The notes beneath the pieces were generated by a model that did not search any database, was not told where the DNA came from, and worked only from the letters and a program-made list of their open reading frames with translations. Shown in pieces: positions 25,206 to 33,889 of a stretch of DNA of 64,000 nt (its first letter is position 1; every line of letters starts with the position of its first letter). The DNA is from an uncultured Christensenellaceae bacterium. GTDB lineage: Bacteria; Bacillota; Clostridia; Christensenellales; Borkfalkiaceae. A program made the position numbers and the translations under genes. The stretch lies in contig CAJUKJ010000007.1 of the NCBI GenBank assembly GCA_910587365.1, forward strand, positions 7,501-71,500. Reading direction: 5' to 3'.

Positions 25206-25556
25206 ATGAAAAACCATAAAAATTATGAAAACAAAATCTATAAAAATGAAACCAGAAATAAGGAGCTAAAGCTTGTCAAATTATATTCTCGCGGCAGCGA
25301 CAATGATGAAAAAGCTAAAAAAATTCTTACTATTCTCAATATCTGTTTCAGCGGTATAAGCGCATTTACCGAAACCGACCATAATAAAATCGTAGATAAT
25401 CTTTATTTCAACCAAGCATATAATCTTATGGATACAAAAATCGTAAAAATGACGCAGCTTGTTTCCGTCAGTGAAAGTACTCTCGGGCGTTACCGCAATA
25501 AATACTGTAACGTGGCGGAGGTGGTTTTGTATCTTATCGAGCATAGCAATCTGTAA
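25206..25556 (+). CDS. Small helix-turn-helix-like protein (family member 1)
   Basis: A 116-residue basic protein starting at ATG 25206 (MKNHKNYENK), with GGAG just upstream. Its end holds an HTH-like stretch (TQLVSVSESTLGRYRNKYCNVAEVVLYLIE). The pattern S-T-L-x-x-x-R-x-K-Y, then a hydrophobic helix, recurs in the two leftward genes at 25588 and 26043, so I treat all three as one local family. No named domain recognised. Confidence 0.6.
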   Translation: MKNHKNYENKIYKNETRNKELKLVKLYSRGSDNDEKAKKILTILNICFSGISAFTETDHNKIVDNLYFNQAYNLMDTKIVKMTQLVSVSESTLGRYRNKYCNVAEVVLYLIEHSNL

Positions 25557-25562
25557 AAAAAC

Positions 25563-25588
25563 GGGTGCCTTAACTTATTAAGGCACCC
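25563..25588 (-). terminator. Terminator between converging small genes
   Basis: GGGTGCCTTAA (25563-25573), a 4-base loop and its complement to 25588. The run of T lies on the minus strand, so it serves mainly the leftward gene, whose stop codon it overlaps. Confidence 0.8.
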
Positions 25589-25944
25589 TAATTGCTTATT
25601 GTTATTGCGGCTTCGTTTATAGGGCTTACGCTTTCTTTTGCTTTTTCGGTAAAGTAAATAAAAATACTTTTAAATTTCTTTCTTCTGTCTTCAAGCGTGC
25701 TTACGCTTGTAAACAATACGTGTTGCGCAATGTAGTCATAGCTCAGCCCTTCATGGTTTTTTGTGTACAGATAATAAAAAAATTTTATCTCTTCATTGCG
25801 GTTTTCAAGTACGGCGTTGGCTTCTATATAAATTGTTGACAATTTATAAGCAAGGTTCAAAATTTCGTCGTTGCAGCTTCTCGCCTCACATATTAACTTT
25901 TCCGTTTTGCTAAGTAACGCCATATTGTAAAAATATGGTATCAT
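25588..25944 (-). CDS. Small helix-turn-helix-like protein (family member 2)
   Basis: A 118-residue helical protein. The C-terminal half (LSYDYIAQHVLFTSVSTLEDRRKKFKSIFIYFTE) matches the STLxxxRxKY pattern of the neighbour at 25206. The start is uncertain: M1 at 25944 or M8 at 25923, neither with a clear ribosome site. A copy of the 16-bp motif lies just upstream at 25962-25977. Confidence 0.55.
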   Translation of the reverse strand: MIPYFYNMALLSKTEKLICEARSCNDEILNLAYKLSTIYIEANAVLENRNEEIKFFYYLYTKNHEGLSYDYIAQHVLFTSVSTLEDRRKKFKSIFIYFTEKAKESVSPINEAAITISN

Positions 25945-25961
25945 TTTTTAACGCAAAAAAT

Positions 25962-25977
25962 CTGTCAAAATTCGACG
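25962..25977. repeat. 16-bp motif, copy 2 (CTGTCAAAATTCGACG)
   Basis: One base different from the copy at 22548. On the minus strand it contains TTGACA, so it may overlap a -35 element of the leftward gene at 25588. Confidence 0.45.
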
Positions 25978-26006
25978 GCATTCGCATCCATCGGAAAATC
26001 AGGCAT

Positions 26007-26044
26007 AAAAAAATGTACGCACTGTTCAGTGCGTACATTTTTTT
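26007..26044 (-). terminator. Terminator after the small gene at 26043
   Basis: A perfect 18-bp stem (26007-26024 with 26027-26044; core ATGTACGCACTG) with A/T runs on both sides, so it can act in both directions. Confidence 0.9.
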
Positions 26045-26357
26045 ATTCCGATAAAATATTTAAAAGTGGTTCCGTCCTGACTCCATTGAGGAAGTAGACA
26101 AACCATTCTACATATTGGTTACGGTGTTTTCTTAAAGCATTGTCGTTTGTGTGCAGTTCGCGTGCAATTCGTTCATAGGTGTAAACGCGCTTAGTAACGT
26201 TATACAGTGCGGCAAGAGTTTTCTCATGGCAGGTTTGTTTCTTAATATCAATAAATTGCATTACTGTTGCCATTTTATTGAACGCATCGGCGTATTCGCG
26301 GTTTGCAAGTCTTGAATCAAGCATCATAAGTTTCTCAATTTTTTTGATGTTTTTCAT
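26043..26357 (-). CDS. Small helix-turn-helix-like protein (family member 3)
   Basis: A 104-residue basic helical protein ending in YTYERIARELHTNDNALRKHRNQYVEWFVYFLN, again with the (S/N)xLxxxRxxY pattern followed by a hydrophobic helix. GAGG lies before its ATG. A degenerate copy of the 16-bp motif is upstream (26407-26422). It is the last native gene before the 279-bp repeat. Confidence 0.6.
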   Translation of the reverse strand: MKNIKKIEKLMMLDSRLANREYADAFNKMATVMQFIDIKKQTCHEKTLAALYNVTKRVYTYERIARELHTNDNALRKHRNQYVEWFVYFLNGVRTEPLLNILSE

Positions 26358-26406
26358 TTTGTTACCTCTTATAAATTTTTTCCACTAAAAATAAAACATT
26401 TTAAAT

Positions 26407-26422
26407 CCTTCAAAATACGACG
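26407..26422. repeat. 16-bp motif, copy 3 (CCTTCAAAATACGACG)
   Basis: Three differences from copy 2. It ends two bases before the left 279-bp repeat begins, which helps fix the repeat boundary. Confidence 0.35.
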
Positions 26423-26424
26423 AA

Positions 26425-26703
26425 TTTTACAAATTTTTTTATATATAAGTATTTTTATTAGTGAATTAATTGTAAAAGAGTAATTTTAGGATATATATTT
26501 TCGTATAAATCGACAATATTTTTGTTTAATTTACATAGAAAGGTGCATTTGGGCATATAATTTAATACTTTAAATTTCGGAGAGAAGTATGTTTGACTAT
26601 ATTGCCGAACGAGTGATAAAGGAAGGGAATTACATTATAGAAACAGGTACGACCGTAAGGTCGGCAGCAACACATTTCAATATTTCTAAATCTACTGTAC
26701 ATA
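26425..26703. repeat. 279-bp direct repeat, left copy (spoIIID upstream region plus codons 1-38)
   Basis: Identical to 52531-52809 except one base (C at 26678, T at 52784); the offset is 26,106 bases throughout. Sequence before 26425 and after 26703 is unrelated to the other copy. It carries 164 bases of spoIIID leader, including CATATAAT at 26554-26561, and the 5' part of the gene. Confidence 0.97.
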
Positions 26704-26741
26704 CGGTTGTAATAAAACAGAAAGCTTTGTATGGCTCATAA
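26589..26741 (+). pseudogene. Truncated spoIIID copy
   Basis: The 50-codon reading frame matches the intact SpoIIID at 52695 for the first 38 residues (through SKSTVH), then reads 12 unrelated residues to a TAA at 26739. It keeps most of the helix-turn-helix but lacks the C-terminal basic region (RHIRGGLATRNKY) that SpoIIID also needs for DNA binding. The leader is intact, so it may still be transcribed. Confidence 0.9.
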
Positions 26742-26744
26742 ACT

Positions 26745-26774
26745 AAAATCGGGAAGCAAATGCTTCCCGATTTT
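26745..26774. terminator. Bidirectional terminator before the permease gene
   Basis: A perfect 14-bp stem (26745-26758 with 26761-26774, core TCGGGAAGCA) with a 2-base loop and A/T runs on both sides. It ends the truncated spoIIID transcript and the leftward permease transcript. Confidence 0.9.
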
Positions 26775-26775
26775 T

Positions 26776-27915
26776 TTATACTAAATATCCAAGTAGTAGC
26801 ACACCTGTTAATATGAACAGAAATGCAAAATTGAACGCAGAGAAAATCAAAAGATATTTTCCGCCCTTACCTGGATTGTGCGAACAGTATTCCCTGAACG
26901 TTATCAGACTTGCAAGAGAGGAAATCAGCGTTCCCACACCGCCGATATTCACGCCTATTAAAAGGGGCGCGTAGTTGTCTGTAAACTGTGACAGAAGTAT
27001 CGCCGACGGCACGTTACTGATTACCTGACAGGACATTACGCTGAACAGTAGCGTGTTCAACCCCAAGAGGTACGAGAAGAACGAACGCACCACTTCGATT
27101 CTCGCCATGTTACCAGCAAATATGAAGAAGAATACGAAGGTAAGAAGCAGGGGATAGTCAACCTTTAACAACACTTTCCTATCTACGATTATCAGCATCA
27201 TAAGAATTATTGACAGCCCTATCCAGTAAGGGACTACCCTGAATACCATTACAATCGAAAGTGTGAAAAGTATTAGATAAAGCGTTGTGCGCTTGGGCTC
27301 GGGCTTGGTCGTTTCGCCTTCGAAAACAAGCGGTTCTTTCCTGACGAATATAAAACAGCAGACCGTAATCAAGAAAATCGAAATTGCAAATGGTATCGCC
27401 ATTATCGCCATAAATTCAAGAGTAGGAATATTGAACTTCGAGTAGAGGTATAAGTTCTGCGGGTTGCCGAAGGGGGTCAGCATACCGCCGAGGTTCGCCG
27501 CAATGTTCTGCATTACGAAAGTGAAAACCATATACTTTTCTTTTCTGGTGTTCGTCAACACAATGTAGCCCAGCGGCAGAAAGGTCAACAGCGCCATGTC
27601 GTTTGCAATCAGCATCGAACCGATGAACGTTATGTAAACAAGCGCGATTATTGAAGCCCGCGTCGTTTTAAACAGCTTGACCGTCTGCTGTGCAAGGAAG
27701 TAGAAGAAGTTCACGTTTTTTAACGCGCATACGATAGCCAGCACGGCAAGTAGACACGACAAAGTCCGTAAGTCAAAGTAATTTAAATATTGTTCATCGG
27801 GCGGAACCAAAAAACACGTAACTATTGCAAGTAGTAACGCAATAAGCATAACAACGTTTTTTCTTGCGAATTTTAGCGTAACCCTGCCCGTTTTTCTCAA
27901 CAACTCGCTTTTCAT
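26776..27915 (-). CDS. SLC13/ArsB-type anion permease
   Basis: A 379-residue membrane protein with about eleven helices, of the ion transporter superfamily that includes ArsB, NhaD, CitM and DASS permeases. Typical re-entrant motifs are present: NIAANLGGMLTPFGNPQNLYLYSKF and SCQVISNVPSAILLSQFTDNYAPL. It probably exports or imports a small anion such as a carboxylate; substrate not determinable. It is the first gene inside the repeat-bounded segment and points back toward the left repeat. Confidence 0.85.
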   Translation of the reverse strand: MKSELLRKTGRVTLKFARKNVVMLIALLLAIVTCFLVPPDEQYLNYFDLRTLSCLLAVLAIVCALKNVNFFYFLAQQTVKLFKTTRASIIALVYITFIGSMLIANDMALLTFLPLGYIVLTNTRKEKYMVFTFVMQNIAANLGGMLTPFGNPQNLYLYSKFNIPTLEFMAIMAIPFAISIFLITVCCFIFVRKEPLVFEGETTKPEPKRTTLYLILFTLSIVMVFRVVPYWIGLSIILMMLIIVDRKVLLKVDYPLLLTFVFFFIFAGNMARIEVVRSFFSYLLGLNTLLFSVMSCQVISNVPSAILLSQFTDNYAPLLIGVNIGGVGTLISSLASLITFREYCSHNPGKGGKYLLIFSAFNFAFLFILTGVLLLGYLV

Positions 27916-28023
27916 AATCCGATTATATCACTATTTCATAAAAAGGGCATTGTTTTAAGCATTATTTTCATATTTTTAACCAAAATAAATACAACGGCAA
28001 ACTGGAAAATTTATGTAATTCTA

Positions 28024-28052
28024 TTGCTTTTTACTTTATATTGTTGTATAAT
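28024..28052 (+). promoter_or_regulatory. Promoter of glycan locus 1, with inverted repeat over the -10
   Basis: TTGCTT (28024-28029), 17-base spacer, TATAAT (28047-28052). ATTGTT (28040-28045) and AACAAT (28054-28059) flank the -10 box as an inverted repeat and could be an operator. No long inverted repeats like those at 58512 were seen here, so this promoter looks fixed. Confidence 0.75.
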
Positions 28053-28088
28053 TAACAATGTATAATTGCGTGATTACGGAAGATTGAA

Positions 28089-29336
28089 ATGTTCACACAA
28101 AATAATAAATTTAAGCGATTTGAAAAAAAAGTTTGGTTAGCTACTCCAACAATGCATGGGGAAGAGCTTCAATGGATGACCGACGCGTTCAATAAAAACT
28201 GGATGTCGACGGTAGGAGAGAACATAAACGAAGTCGAACGTATAGTTGCCGAAAAAATCGGTTGTAAGTACGCTGTCGGACTTGCAACAGGAACGGCATC
28301 TTTGCACCTTGCAATGAAGCTTGCTGGAATTAAACGCGGAGATAAAGTCTTTTGTACAGATATGACGTTCTCTGCTACGCTCAACCCCGTTGTTTATGAG
28401 GGAGGGGTTCCCATATTTGTCGATACTGAACGCGATACTTGGAATATGGATCCAGTTGCCCTTGAAAAAGCGTTCAAGTTGTATCCCGAAGTTAAGCATA
28501 TAGTTATTGCCAATCTTTACGGTGTTCCGGGGAAGATGGACGAAATTCGTAAGATTGCTGATAGACACGGTGCCGCTATTATTGAGGACGCCGCCGAATC
28601 TTTTGGTGCGACCTATAAGGGCAAACAGACAGGCACGTTCGGCGATATAGGAATTATTAGCTTTAATGGCAATAAAATTATAACCGGTTCCGCAGGCGGA
28701 ATGCTTTTAACCGACGATTTGGAACAGGCAAACAAAGCCCGTAAATGGTCAACACAGAGCAGAGAAAATGCGCCTTGGTATCAGCACGAAGAACTTGGCT
28801 ATAATTATCGTATGAGCAATGTGATTGCAGGTGTAATTCGCGGGCAGTTGCCTCATCTTGAAGAACATATCTCGCAAAAGCGTGCCGTATACGAAAGATA
28901 TAAAAAGGGGTTGAAGGGCTTGCCCGTTACAATGAACCCTTTCGATGAAAAAAATTCCGTTCCTAATTATTGGCTTTCTTGTTTATTGATAGATGAAAGT
29001 GCTATGTGCAAACAGGTTCGTGGGGAACAGGAAGCTTGTTATATAAAAGAACACGGTAAATCTTGTCCTACGGAAATTCTGGAAACACTTGCAAGCTATA
29101 ATGCGGAAGGCAGACCTATCTGGAAACCCATGCACATGCAGCCCATTTTCAGAATGAACCCGTTTGTGACGCGTGAGGGCGACGGAAGGGGCAGAACGAA
29201 CGCTTATATCGCAGGCAGTTGCGTTGACGTCGGAATGGATATTTTTAATCGTGGATTGTGTTTACCTTCGGATAATAAGATGACCGAAGAGGAACAGGAT
29301 AAAGTAATAGAAATCGTAAGGGCATGCTTTGACTGA
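28089..29336 (+). CDS. DegT/DnrJ/EryC1-family sugar aminotransferase
   Basis: A 415-residue PLP enzyme that makes a nucleotide-linked amino sugar from a keto sugar. Family marks: YAVGLATGTASLHLAMKLAG, IIEDAAESFGATYKGKQTGTFGD, and the PLP Lys in SFNGNKIITGSAGG. Immediately downstream are a phosphoglycosyl transferase and a PglD-like N-acetyltransferase, the same trio (PglE-C-D) that makes and loads N,N'-diacetylbacillosamine in Campylobacter. The 4,6-dehydratase (PglF) is not in the cluster, so the exact sugar is an inference. The next gene starts within its TGA stop. Confidence 0.92.
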   Translation: MFTQNNKFKRFEKKVWLATPTMHGEELQWMTDAFNKNWMSTVGENINEVERIVAEKIGCKYAVGLATGTASLHLAMKLAGIKRGDKVFCTDMTFSATLNPVVYEGGVPIFVDTERDTWNMDPVALEKAFKLYPEVKHIVIANLYGVPGKMDEIRKIADRHGAAIIEDAAESFGATYKGKQTGTFGDIGIISFNGNKIITGSAGGMLLTDDLEQANKARKWSTQSRENAPWYQHEELGYNYRMSNVIAGVIRGQLPHLEEHISQKRAVYERYKKGLKGLPVTMNPFDEKNSVPNYWLSCLLIDESAMCKQVRGEQEACYIKEHGKSCPTEILETLASYNAEGRPIWKPMHMQPIFRMNPFVTREGDGRGRTNAYIAGSCVDVGMDIFNRGLCLPSDNKMTEEEQDKVIEIVRACFD

Positions 29337-30097
29337 TGAAAGAGTTTTTAGAAAACCTTATTTCTACTTGGTGGGGAATATTAATAATCTGCTTAGTCTG
29401 CGTTGCCGTGTGGATATTACTTTCTGCTTTGCTATATAGGCCGTTTTTTAAACGCTTCTACGACATAGTTTTAAGTGGACTCGCAATTCTTGTATTTTCC
29501 TGGCTTTTAATTATTCTTATAATTGTTGGCGCAATTAAAATGAAGGGCAACCCGTTTTTTATGCAATTGCGCCCTGGACGAAGAAAAAAGCTGTCTAAAA
29601 AACAGTGTAAAAAGCAAGGAGTTCCTTACGGAACTTACGGCGAAGAAAAGATTTTCAAACTTACCAAATTCCGCACAATGACTTGTGAAAAGGACGAAAA
29701 CGGCGAACTTCTTCCCGACGAAAAACGCTTAACTAAGTATGGCAAGTTCCTTCGCAGTACGTCTTTGGACGAACTTCCCGAATTATTTAATATATTCGTA
29801 GGACATATGTCCATAGTCGGCCCCAGACCGTTGCTTGTTCAGTATTTGCCGTTGTATAGTGAGGAGCAAAGACACAGGCACGACGTTCGGCCTGGACTTA
29901 CTGGCTATGCGCAGGTTCATGGCAGAAACGCCATTTCTTGGGACGAAAAATTCAAACTCGATATAAAATACATACAAAAGATTTCGTTTTGGAAAGATAT
30001 TAAAATTTTATTGCAGACTGTGTTAAAGGTGTTTAAACGTTCGGGAATTAATTCGGATACTTCAGCAACAATGGAAGAATTTAAAGGAAATGAATAG
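29336..30097 (+). CDS. Phosphoglycosyl transferase (bacterial sugar transferase, PglC/WbaP type)
   Basis: A 253-residue membrane enzyme that starts glycan assembly by moving a sugar-1-phosphate onto undecaprenyl phosphate. It has an extra N-terminal helix (residues ~12-32), then the re-entrant helix (~43-67). The catalytic-domain signatures are KFRTM, STSLDELPELFNIFVGHMS (Asp-Glu pair) and VGPRPLLVQYLPLY. The ATG overlaps the previous stop (TGATG), indicating translational coupling with the aminotransferase. Confidence 0.93.
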   Translation: MKEFLENLISTWWGILIICLVCVAVWILLSALLYRPFFKRFYDIVLSGLAILVFSWLLIILIIVGAIKMKGNPFFMQLRPGRRKKLSKKQCKKQGVPYGTYGEEKIFKLTKFRTMTCEKDENGELLPDEKRLTKYGKFLRSTSLDELPELFNIFVGHMSIVGPRPLLVQYLPLYSEEQRHRHDVRPGLTGYAQVHGRNAISWDEKFKLDIKYIQKISFWKDIKILLQTVLKVFKRSGINSDTSATMEEFKGNE

Positions 30098-30695
30098 GAA
30101 TTGCGAAAAGAAAAACGTAGTTATACTTGGAGCAGGCGGACATGCTCATGTGATTGCTGATATTGTTTCTGCAATGGGGGATAAAGTTATTGCCTTTTTG
30201 GATGATGATACACGAATTGTAGAGCGCAGTGGAAATATAGGAGATTACGTATTATTTAGTAACTTCGAGTTCGTAATCGGTATTGGTAATGCAGAAATCA
30301 GAGAAAGAATGGCTAATAATCTGAAAGTCAAATGGTATACGGCAATCCATCCTAGTGCTATAGTTTCTTCGTCTGCTTTAATAAAAGAAGGTACTGTTGT
30401 TATGCCCAATGCAGTTGTAAATGCAAGGGCGACAGTTGGCAAGCATTGTATAATAAATAGCGGTGCTATTGTAGAACACGATAATAAGGTAGATGATTTT
30501 GCTCATATATCTGTTGGCGTTAGACTTGGCGGAACAGTAACTGTAGGAAGAAAAACGTGGGTTGGTATAGGTTCAACGGTAAAAAATAATATAACAATTT
30601 GTGATAATTGTATGATTGGTGCTGGTGCAGTGGTTGTCAAAGATATTAAAGAGGCGGGAACATTTATTGGCGTGCCAGTGAGGAAAATAAAGTGA
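30090..30695 (+). CDS. PglD-like sugar O/N-acyltransferase (hexapeptide repeats)
   Basis: A 201-residue enzyme with an N-terminal nucleotide-sugar-binding Rossmann-like part (VVILGAGGHAHVIADIV) and a C-terminal left-handed beta-helix. The stretch NSGAIVEHDNKVDDFAHISVG contains the His expected to act as base in PglD homologues. It overlaps the previous gene by 8 bases. Likely acetylates the 4-amino sugar made by the product of the gene at 28089. Confidence 0.88.
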   Translation: MNRNCEKKNVVILGAGGHAHVIADIVSAMGDKVIAFLDDDTRIVERSGNIGDYVLFSNFEFVIGIGNAEIRERMANNLKVKWYTAIHPSAIVSSSALIKEGTVVMPNAVVNARATVGKHCIINSGAIVEHDNKVDDFAHISVGVRLGGTVTVGRKTWVGIGSTVKNNITICDNCMIGAGAVVVKDIKEAGTFIGVPVRKIK

Positions 30696-31780
30696 AAATA
30701 CTTTTAATCTGTCCTACATCAAATCAAATAATTACATTTAGAAAAGCGTTGATTGAGAAGTTTCAATCAGAAGGCTTTGAAGTGTTTACGATAGCGTTTG
30801 ATGAGGAAAACAGAGATATAATTGAAAATAGAGCAATAAAACATTTTTGTGTGCATGGCGCAAATCGTAGTTTAAATCCTCTAAAAATTCTTAGTTTAAA
30901 AAATAATTACGCCAAAATTATGGAACAAGTTAAGCCGGATATTGTTTTTACTTTTATGTTGAAACCGAATATATTCGGCGTTAGAGCTGCGAAGAAATGC
31001 GGCATCAAAAAAATATTTTCTATGGTTGAGGGTGCAGGCGACGTTTTTATTAATAATGGGTTGAAGTGGAAGGCCATTCGCTCCGTTGTTTGCAAAATGT
31101 ACCGTAAGTCCTTTAAGAGTGCAAATAAAGTTTTCTTCTTAAATAACGACGATAAAGAGGAGTTTGTTGGGCGTAAGTTAGTAAAACCGGAACAGTGCGA
31201 GGTTATTCCGGGTATAGGTGTAGATACGGAGTATTTTGCATATAAGCCGATTAAGAATTATCGAACATTTCTTATGATTGCACGTATGCTCAAAACCAAA
31301 GGTGTTATCGAGTATTGCAAAGCCGCGCGTATCGTTAAACAAAAATATCCGGATGCGGTATTTAACTATCTCGGCGCGGAAGGAAATATAAAGATATCTA
31401 ATATACAAGAGTATATCAACGACGGTAGTATCAATTATTTGGGTACAACGAAAGATGTAAGACCGTATTTAGAAGATTGCGCAGTATATGTTTTGCCATC
31501 GTATAGAGAAGGGATGCCAGTATCAATAATGGAAGCCGAAGCGGTTGGTAGGGCTATTGTTTCTACTAATGTTCAGGGTTGCAAACATACGGTTATCGAC
31601 GGAGTGAATGGTTATTTGGTAGATAAATATGATGTGCGGCAGACTGCGGTTAAAATAATATATCTTATTGAAAATGCCGCTGAAATTGATAAGATGTCAA
31701 AGGCAAGCCGATATTTGGCGGAGGAGAAATTTGACTCAAATAAAATAAGCGAACAAATAATAAAAGTGGTGGAACGATAA
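30692..31780 (+). CDS. Glycosyltransferase family 4 (GTG start)
   Basis: A 362-residue GT-B enzyme. The N-terminal acceptor half begins KILLICPTSNQIITFRKAL. The C-terminal donor half has GVDTEYF, LPSYREGMPVSIMEAEAVG (the EX7E region) and a typical end. It starts with GTG at 30692, overlapping the previous stop by 4 bases. Probably adds the second sugar to the lipid-linked primer. Base composition becomes markedly more AT-rich from here to about 40 kb. Confidence 0.9.
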   Translation: MKILLICPTSNQIITFRKALIEKFQSEGFEVFTIAFDEENRDIIENRAIKHFCVHGANRSLNPLKILSLKNNYAKIMEQVKPDIVFTFMLKPNIFGVRAAKKCGIKKIFSMVEGAGDVFINNGLKWKAIRSVVCKMYRKSFKSANKVFFLNNDDKEEFVGRKLVKPEQCEVIPGIGVDTEYFAYKPIKNYRTFLMIARMLKTKGVIEYCKAARIVKQKYPDAVFNYLGAEGNIKISNIQEYINDGSINYLGTTKDVRPYLEDCAVYVLPSYREGMPVSIMEAEAVGRAIVSTNVQGCKHTVIDGVNGYLVDKYDVRQTAVKIIYLIENAAEIDKMSKASRYLAEEKFDSNKISEQIIKVVER

Positions 31781-32758
31781 GTGCTTTTTTCCGTTATAGT
31801 GCCGATATATAAAGTTGAAAAATATTTAAGACAATGTGTCGATAGTATATTGGCGCAAACTTTTTCTGATTTTGAATTGATTTTGGTTGACGACGGTTCA
31901 CCTGACTGTTGCCCTAAAATTTGCGACTGTTTTGCGCAAAACGACGATAGGGTTAGGGTAATTCACAAAATAAACGAGGGTGTCGCTAAAGCACGGCAAA
32001 CGGGTGTAGAAATCGCAAAAGGTAATTATGTTGTTTTTGTGGACGGGGACGATACTATAGAACCTGAGTGCTTGGAAATTTTAAGTAAATATTCAGATGT
32101 GGACATAATACGATTTGGTTATTATTATGAAACAGGGAAAGGTGTTGTAAGAAAAACAATGCCCGAAAGAAAGGGATATTATAACAAAAAAGATATCGTA
32201 AATGATATATATCCTAGGCTTATACAAACTCAGGATGCAAAATATTTTTTACCTAATGTATGGGGTGGAGCGTTTAGAACCGAATTGTTTAAATCAAATA
32301 TGTTAAAGGATATTCGCTTGGCGATAGGCGAGGACAGCGCATGTGTAATGCCGTGCGTGTATAACGCCGAAAATATGGTAATTTTGGAAGAATGCTTATA
32401 TTTTTATAGACTAAATCTTTCTTCAATTACAAAAGGTAGAAAAGTTTTTCAATGGGATGCACCCGAAATTATTGCAAACCATTTAAAAAGCAAACTGGAT
32501 ATTGCGGAATTTGATTTTCAGGAACAGCTATATAGAAAAATTGTTCACGAGTTGTTTTCCGTGGTTGTATCGCAATTTTATAGAAAGGCAAAAAACGGTG
32601 AAATAAAACGTAATATAAATAGAAATTTAGAGAATCCTGTTTATAAAGAGGCTATAGAAAAGGCTAAATTTAAAGGATCTCTAAAAGCAAATTTAATGCA
32701 TTTTGCTTTAAAGCATAGATGTTTTGCATTGATAAAATTATATAGTCTGATAAGATAG
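31781..32758 (+). CDS. Glycosyltransferase family 2 (GTG start)
   Basis: A 325-residue GT-A enzyme with SVIVPIYKVEKYLRQCVDSI at the start, LILVDDGSPD, and the metal-binding VDGDD (~88). The GTG start directly follows the previous TAA. Donor and acceptor sugars cannot be read from the sequence. Confidence 0.92.
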   Translation: MLFSVIVPIYKVEKYLRQCVDSILAQTFSDFELILVDDGSPDCCPKICDCFAQNDDRVRVIHKINEGVAKARQTGVEIAKGNYVVFVDGDDTIEPECLEILSKYSDVDIIRFGYYYETGKGVVRKTMPERKGYYNKKDIVNDIYPRLIQTQDAKYFLPNVWGGAFRTELFKSNMLKDIRLAIGEDSACVMPCVYNAENMVILEECLYFYRLNLSSITKGRKVFQWDAPEIIANHLKSKLDIAEFDFQEQLYRKIVHELFSVVVSQFYRKAKNGEIKRNINRNLENPVYKEAIEKAKFKGSLKANLMHFALKHRCFALIKLYSLIR

Positions 32759-32773
32759 TAAATTGAGAATAAT

Positions 32774-33880
32774 ATGCGAAAAATAAGGATTTTGGTTGTT
32801 GTCGGTTCTCTTAGGGTTGGAGGACAAGAAAGAGTTGCTACAAGCATAGTTGAGTATATTGATAAGGAGAAGTTTCAAGTAGACTATTTAGTTTACGACG
32901 ATATTGAAAGCTCAAATACGCAAACTGTAATTAATAACGGTGGAAAGTTAATAAGGGATAAAAATATATTTGCTGACCGTACAAAAATTGTTAAGCGTTT
33001 AACGAAGATTATAATAGATAACGGCCCTTATGATATTGTACACTCACACGGAATGTTTAATAACGGTTACGTTATGCTTGCCTCAAAAAAAGCTGGGATA
33101 AAATGTCGCATAGCTCATTCCCATTCCACAAATGCAGGAAAAAATACAAATAGCTTGGTGTACAAATTTTATATGATGCTAATGCGTTTTTATATGTTGA
33201 AATATGCAACTTCGATTGTAGCTTGTGGTACTCAAGCGGGAGAATTTCTATTTGGTAAAAGTGCTTTTAAAAAGTATGGTGGTATTTTTTATAATAGAAT
33301 AGATTCGGATGTGTTTGAGTACTCTGAAACTCGTAAATTGAATTTGCGACAGAAGTTAAATATCACTAAGCATAAAATATTTATTATAGTAGGTCATATT
33401 ATTCCTTTAAAAAATCATAGGTTTGCATTTCAAGTATTTGAAAAATACCATTCTATAAATCAAGATTCAGAATTGCTTATTCTAGGCGACGGGGAATTAA
33501 GACAAGAATTGGAGGAAGAAGTTGCAAGTAGGAATTTGAATGACAGTATCATATTTTTAGGTAACGTTAATAATGTTAACGAATATATGATTGTATCGGA
33601 CTGTCTTTTAATGCCTTCTTGGTATGAGGGTTTACCTGTAACGCTTGTTGAGGCGCAATCTGCAGGGTTGCATTGTATAGTTTCCGATACTGTAACCAAA
33701 GAAGTAGATATTACTGGTTTAATAAGCTGGCGTAGTCTAGACGATTTAAGCGGTTGGGTAAAGGATATGCAGTCGGAATATAAACGTAAAAGTATGAAAG
33801 AAAAGATTGTTGAAAAGAATTACGATTTTTGTAATTATACTGAATGGTTAACAAATTTTTATTTTGATTTATTAAGGTAA
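32774..33880 (+). CDS. Glycosyltransferase family 4 (family 1-like)
   Basis: A 368-residue GT-B enzyme: LVVVGSLRVGGQERVATSIV at the start, DIVHSHGMFNNG (~90), HSHSTNAGKN, then a donor domain with LGDGELRQELE and MPSWYEGLPVTLVEAQSAG (EX7E). It resembles EpsF/CapM-like enzymes of Gram-positive exopolysaccharide loci. Confidence 0.9.
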   Translation: MRKIRILVVVGSLRVGGQERVATSIVEYIDKEKFQVDYLVYDDIESSNTQTVINNGGKLIRDKNIFADRTKIVKRLTKIIIDNGPYDIVHSHGMFNNGYVMLASKKAGIKCRIAHSHSTNAGKNTNSLVYKFYMMLMRFYMLKYATSIVACGTQAGEFLFGKSAFKKYGGIFYNRIDSDVFEYSETRKLNLRQKLNITKHKIFIIVGHIIPLKNHRFAFQVFEKYHSINQDSELLILGDGELRQELEEEVASRNLNDSIIFLGNVNNVNEYMIVSDCLLMPSWYEGLPVTLVEAQSAGLHCIVSDTVTKEVDITGLISWRSLDDLSGWVKDMQSEYKRKSMKEKIVEKNYDFCNYTEWLTNFYFDLLR

Positions 33881-33889
33881 TAAATAAAA

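Noticed and set aside
27916..28088. A second invertible promoter before glycan locus 1
   Set aside because: Only a 6-bp inverted repeat flanks the -10 box; no long repeats bracket the promoter and no recombinase gene is adjacent.
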